From positions 157,942 through 221,941 of the forward strand of contig NZ_BMNB01000010.1 in assembly GCF_014646235.1 (NCBI RefSeq): a stretch of 64,000 bases of DNA, read 5' to 3'. Both the position numbers and the translations under genes were made by a program. The notes below the pieces were generated by a model that was given only the letters and a program-made list of their open reading frames with translations, was not told the DNA's origin and did no database searches. Each line of letters begins with the position of its first letter. Within the stretch, counting starts at the first letter, position 1. The stretch is from Micromonospora sonchi (lineage in GTDB: Bacteria > Actinomycetota > Actinomycetes > Mycobacteriales > Micromonosporaceae). Of the stretch, positions 61,827 to 64,000 are shown piece by piece.

Positions 61827-62997
61827 GCGGGTGCCGATTGGTCGGCGGGTGGCGTATCTGCGGGTGCGGCGGCGGTTGTCGCAGCAGTCTCTTGCTGATC
61901 GTCTCGGCAAGTCGAAGAGTTGGGTGGACAAGGTCGAGCGTGGGGTTCGCTCGTTGGAGCGGGTGTCGACCATCCGGGACATCGCCGCCGTGCTGCGGGT
62001 CGACGCCGCGGCGCTGCTCGGGCGTGACGCCCAGCCCGCCGGTGCGGTCGAGCAGACCGAGGACGTTGCGCGGATCCGGGCAGCGTTGTCGGCGTACGAG
62101 CTCGTGCGTGACCGGCCAGCACCGGTGCTGCCAGCCGATCGTCTCGACCGCCATGTCGGGTACGCCTGGACTGCGTACCAGCACGCCCGATATCCGCAGG
62201 TGGTGGAGCTGCTGCCGAGCCTGCTGTGCGATGTGCAGCGCACGTATGCCCGGGATCCGGTTCGGGGCCGGGCAGCGGTGGTGGAGGCGTACCGGGTGAC
62301 GGCGGCGTTGCTGGTGAAGCTGGACGAGGCGGATCTGGCCTGGTTGGCCGTCGATCGGGCGATGGCTGCAGCTGCCGGGGATCGGGTGTTGGTGGCGTGT
62401 GCGGCGGTGCAGCTTGGGCAGGTGTTGCGGTCGTCGGCGTGGGCGCGGTCGGTGTTGCTGGCGGCGGCGTACCGGATCGCTCCTTCGGATCTTGATGCCG
62501 GCTCTCCTCAGGAGTTGTCGTTGTGTGGGGCGTTGCTGGTGCAGGCCGGGTTGGTGGCGGCCCGGTCCGGCGACGAACGCGCGGCCGGTGAGTTGTTGGA
62601 CGAGGCTGCCGAGATGGCGGTTCGGGTGGGGGATGGGCATGACCTTCACCGGACGGCGTTCGGGCCGACTGCTGTGGAGTTGGCCCGGGTCGCCGCAGCG
62701 GTGGAGTTGGGCGACGGGCCGGTGGCGGTTGCCCGACACGGACAGGTGGTTCGGCGGGACGGGTGGCGGTTGCTGCCGGTGGAGCATCGGGCCGCGCATC
62801 TCATCGACGCTGCCCGCGCGTACCTTCAGGCCGACGATCCGACCAACGCTGCTCGGGTGCTGCTGGATGCGGAGATCCTGGCCCCGTGCGAGGTGCGCCG
62901 CCGGCCGGTAGGCCGGGACGTTCTCGCCGAGATCGCCCGGGACCCGAAGGCTCCGGCAATGATCGGCGAGTTGGCCCTCAGCCTCGGGCTGGTGTGA
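61816..62997 (+). CDS. XRE-type HTH regulator with helical-repeat domain 2
   Basis: A 393-residue paralogue of the 59770 gene. The HTH (VAYLRVRRRLSQQSLADRLG, KSKSWVDKVERGVRSLERVS) and the following helical-repeat region (RHVGYAWTAYQHARYPQVVE, LLPSLLCDVQRTYARDPVRG) are laid out the same way. The GTG at 61816 is within the end of the previous gene, so translation is coupled. Shared order of small genes and an XRE regulator suggests a mobile or duplicating regulatory cassette. Target unknown. Confidence 0.7.
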   Translation: MTGERVPIGRRVAYLRVRRRLSQQSLADRLGKSKSWVDKVERGVRSLERVSTIRDIAAVLRVDAAALLGRDAQPAGAVEQTEDVARIRAALSAYELVRDRPAPVLPADRLDRHVGYAWTAYQHARYPQVVELLPSLLCDVQRTYARDPVRGRAAVVEAYRVTAALLVKLDEADLAWLAVDRAMAAAAGDRVLVACAAVQLGQVLRSSAWARSVLLAAAYRIAPSDLDAGSPQELSLCGALLVQAGLVAARSGDERAAGELLDEAAEMAVRVGDGHDLHRTAFGPTAVELARVAAAVELGDGPVAVARHGQVVRRDGWRLLPVEHRAAHLIDAARAYLQADDPTNAARVLLDAEILAPCEVRRRPVGRDVLAEIARDPKAPAMIGELALSLGLV

Positions 62998-63000
62998 GGA

Positions 63001-63255
63001 GTGACCGCCCCGTTCCTGTCCCTGGCCCAGATCCGTAACCGGCTGACCCTCGCTGCCCGGCGCACTCTCCGCGAGCAGATCCGGCGAAAGGACCGGTGCC
63101 CGACGTGCGGCGCTTCAGCGGCAGACACTCTCCGAGCGTTGGGGGAAGAGCGGCTCGACGTTTCGCTTCAACGTCTGGCATTGTCCGGTGAGCGCTTCGG
63201 CCAGATCCGCCTCACGCCCAAGGCGCGGAAGGCGATGGACAACGTGATCCCGTAG
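63001..63255 (+). CDS. Small protein with CxxC motif
   Basis: 84 residues, start GTG 63001 three bases after the XRE stop, with GAGGA before it: MTAPFLSLAQIRNRLTLAAR, then KDRCPTCGASAADTLRAL (C-x2-C). It could bind zinc, but only one CxxC is present. Its 3' end overlaps a minus-strand gene by 88 bp. Not recognised. Confidence 0.5.
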   Translation: MTAPFLSLAQIRNRLTLAARRTLREQIRRKDRCPTCGASAADTLRALGEERLDVSLQRLALSGERFGQIRLTPKARKAMDNVIP

Positions 63256-63380
63256 GCGACGATGAGGGCAAAGAGCAGATGAGAGGGCTGCCCGTTTGCG
63301 TAGGCCCAGGCGCCCGTGGCCAGCACGGCAAAACAGCCTGCACCGAACAAAGCCCACCAGAGCGCGTCGCGTCGCCGCAT
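63168..63380 (-). CDS. Small two-TM membrane protein
   Basis: 70 residues from ATG 63380: MRRRDALWWALFGAGCFAVL, ATGAWAYANGQPSHLLFALI and VAYGITLSIAFRALG give two membrane helices with a short loop. It ends RRIWPKRSPDNARR. It overlaps the 3' end of the 63001 gene in antisense; one of the two may be shorter in reality. No family recognised. Confidence 0.5.
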   Translation of the reverse strand: MRRRDALWWALFGAGCFAVLATGAWAYANGQPSHLLFALIVAYGITLSIAFRALGVRRIWPKRSPDNARR

Positions 63381-63420
63381 GGCCGCAAGTGTATGTCGAT
63401 CCCAGGTGTTGCTTGACCGA

Positions 63421-63663
63421 TGATTGTTCCGCGCCGTGTTTGGTCTGTACGCCGAGTACCGACTACCGGCGGAGATCGAGTTCGCCCGCCGGTGGCGGGA
63501 CATGCCGAAGGTGGTGTTCTCCTCGACGATCAGCACGGCCGACTGGAACACCCGCCTGGTCACCGGCGACGCGGTCACCGAGATCACCCGGCTCAAGGCC
63601 GAGGACGGCGGCCCCATGGATATCGGCGGCGCCACGCTCGCCGCCCCGGCCGATGAAGTTTGA
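63421..63663 (+). pseudogene. Dihydrofolate-reductase (RibD-C) family fragment
   Basis: About 79 codons: LPAEIEFARRWRDMPKVVFS, STADWNTRLVTGDAVTEITR and LKAEDGGPMDIGGATLAAPA. These match the middle of actinobacterial dihydrofolate reductase family proteins, where the PKVVFSSTL..W and GGPMDIGGATLA segments surround the cofactor site. The N-terminal and C-terminal parts are missing and the frame stops at once, so this is a remnant left by deletion or insertion. Confidence 0.7.
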
Positions 63664-63773
63664 CGCGTTACCACTGCTTCAGAGATGAAATGGTGGGGGC
63701 GGGGGGTGTCCGGCGTCTCGGTAAAAAGTCACACCGCAACTCTCGCCGCAATAGGTGAATGTTCAACTATCTT

Positions 63774-63784
63774 TGGTTTAACCA
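63774..63784. promoter_or_regulatory. Palindrome upstream of the truncated FAD-enzyme gene
   Basis: TGGTTTAACCA is an 11-bp perfect palindrome in an AT-rich stretch 34 bp before the ATG at 63818. The location and symmetry suggest an operator, for example for a TetR-type repressor, but none is nearby in this window. Confidence 0.35.
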
Positions 63785-63817
63785 TTCGTCCGGGGCGACC
63801 TGCTAGGAGGCTCGGAA

Positions 63818-63895
63818 ATGAACGAGACGGCGAGCTGGCACGACAGTTACGACGTGGTAGTAGTGGGCTCAGGGTACGTATTCAGCTTGGGGTAG
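63818..63895 (+). pseudogene. FAD-binding oxidoreductase N-terminus, interrupted by insertion
   Basis: ATG 63818 after AGGAGG encodes MNETASWHDSYDVVVVGSG, the start of a flavoprotein Rossmann fold (VVVGSGxxG) such as fumarate reductase/ketosteroid dehydrogenase types. The frame then reads YVFSLG and stops, exactly where IS-like sequence begins (about 63873). The break falls inside the dinucleotide-binding motif, so the gene is inactivated here. The rest should continue beyond the insertion, outside this window. Confidence 0.75.
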
Positions 63896-64000
63896 CCGTT
63901 TGGGGCAACCACGGCCCGGTGGTGAATAGTTGCTTGAGCACGTCGAGGGCGTCCATGCCGTGCTTGGCGGCAGTGGACAGGTAAGAACGCAGGGTGGCGA
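63874..64000. mobile_element. IS66-like element, one end (rest outside window)
   Basis: The DNA after GTGGGCTCAGG at about 63873 is unrelated to the flavoprotein and carries the 3' end of a transposase gene on the minus strand. The terminal repeat probably starts near GTACGTATTCAGC. Without the other end the exact boundary and target duplication cannot be set. Confidence 0.65.
63882..64000 (-). CDS. Transposase, IS66-type C-terminus (5' part outside window)
   Basis: The frame from the window edge down to TGA at 63882-63884 encodes ATLRSYLSTAAKHGMDALDV and then LKQLFTTGPWLPQTATPS. The RSYLST..KHG.DALD.L..LF...PW pattern is the C-terminal end of IS66-family transposases. About 39 codons are visible, so the DDE catalytic domain cannot be checked. 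Confidence 0.6.
   Translation of the reverse strand, partial: ATLRSYLSTAAKHGMDALDVLKQLFTTGPWLPQTATPS

Overview
The window is high-GC actinobacterial chromosome, most like Micromonospora or a close relative in the Micromonosporaceae. This is inferred from gene content: mycothiol ligase MshC with its DUF3090 and SCO1664-family neighbours, GpgS, SecA2, a SigF-like sigma factor, GAF-ANTAR and F420-type LLM proteins, frequent GTG starts and ATGA/GTGA overlaps. No database search was run.

Layout. 0-13 kb: 3' end of argG; an oxidoreductase/HTH/membrane-protein operon behind a repeat-rich operator; a beta-lactamase locus (serine-hydrolase-like gene, LysR regulator, divergent class A lipoprotein beta-lactamase); a glutamate-cysteine ligase-like gene; small membrane proteins; a baeRF/Vms1-like protein; a stress-type sigma factor. 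13-24 kb: ctaD, a GT4 glycosyltransferase and gpgS on the minus strand, divergent from a Gfo/Idh/MocA plus MDR dehydrogenase pair; secA2; a GAF-ANTAR regulator behind a coupled short leader ORF. 24-32.5 kb: methyltransferase, ankyrin protein, cysteine dioxygenase plus rhodanese, two receiver-less PhoB-type regulators in tandem, a P-loop-less uridine-kinase-like protein, a DksA-type protein, a PIG-L deacetylase, and a repeat peptide followed by a JmjC oxygenase. 32.5-37.2 kb: a coupled four-gene minus-strand cassette built on an FtsK/EccC-like ATPase. 37-58 kb: NYN nuclease, ClpC paralogue, LysR, hemerythrin, M20 peptidase, aldo/keto reductase, LLM oxidoreductase, uppP, the phosphomutase-DUF3090-SCO1664-mshC block, a HutC-type GntR regulator, a PAC2 protein and full-length metH.

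58-64 kb is a plasticity zone. It holds an unrecognised Cys/His protein, a decayed copy of part of a nearby cassette, a truncated TPR gene, two paralogous XRE regulators with small coupled genes, a dihydrofolate-reductase fragment, and an FAD-enzyme gene cut right after its first glycines by an IS66-like element that runs off the window.

Three families of intergenic repeats recur. Family A is a pair of about 23-bp GGGCCCC/GTTAAC units with an exact 31-bp period (five loci); at two loci it is translated into a protein C-terminus. Family B is a CGATCTTGCACTTTTGGTCG hairpin (three loci). Family C is a GTTGATCATGAGGTTAGCGG hairpin (two loci). The best candidates for undescribed systems are the repeat-peptide/JmjC pair (30873-32487) and the FtsK-like cassette (32530-37181). 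No tRNA, rRNA or CRISPR array was seen.
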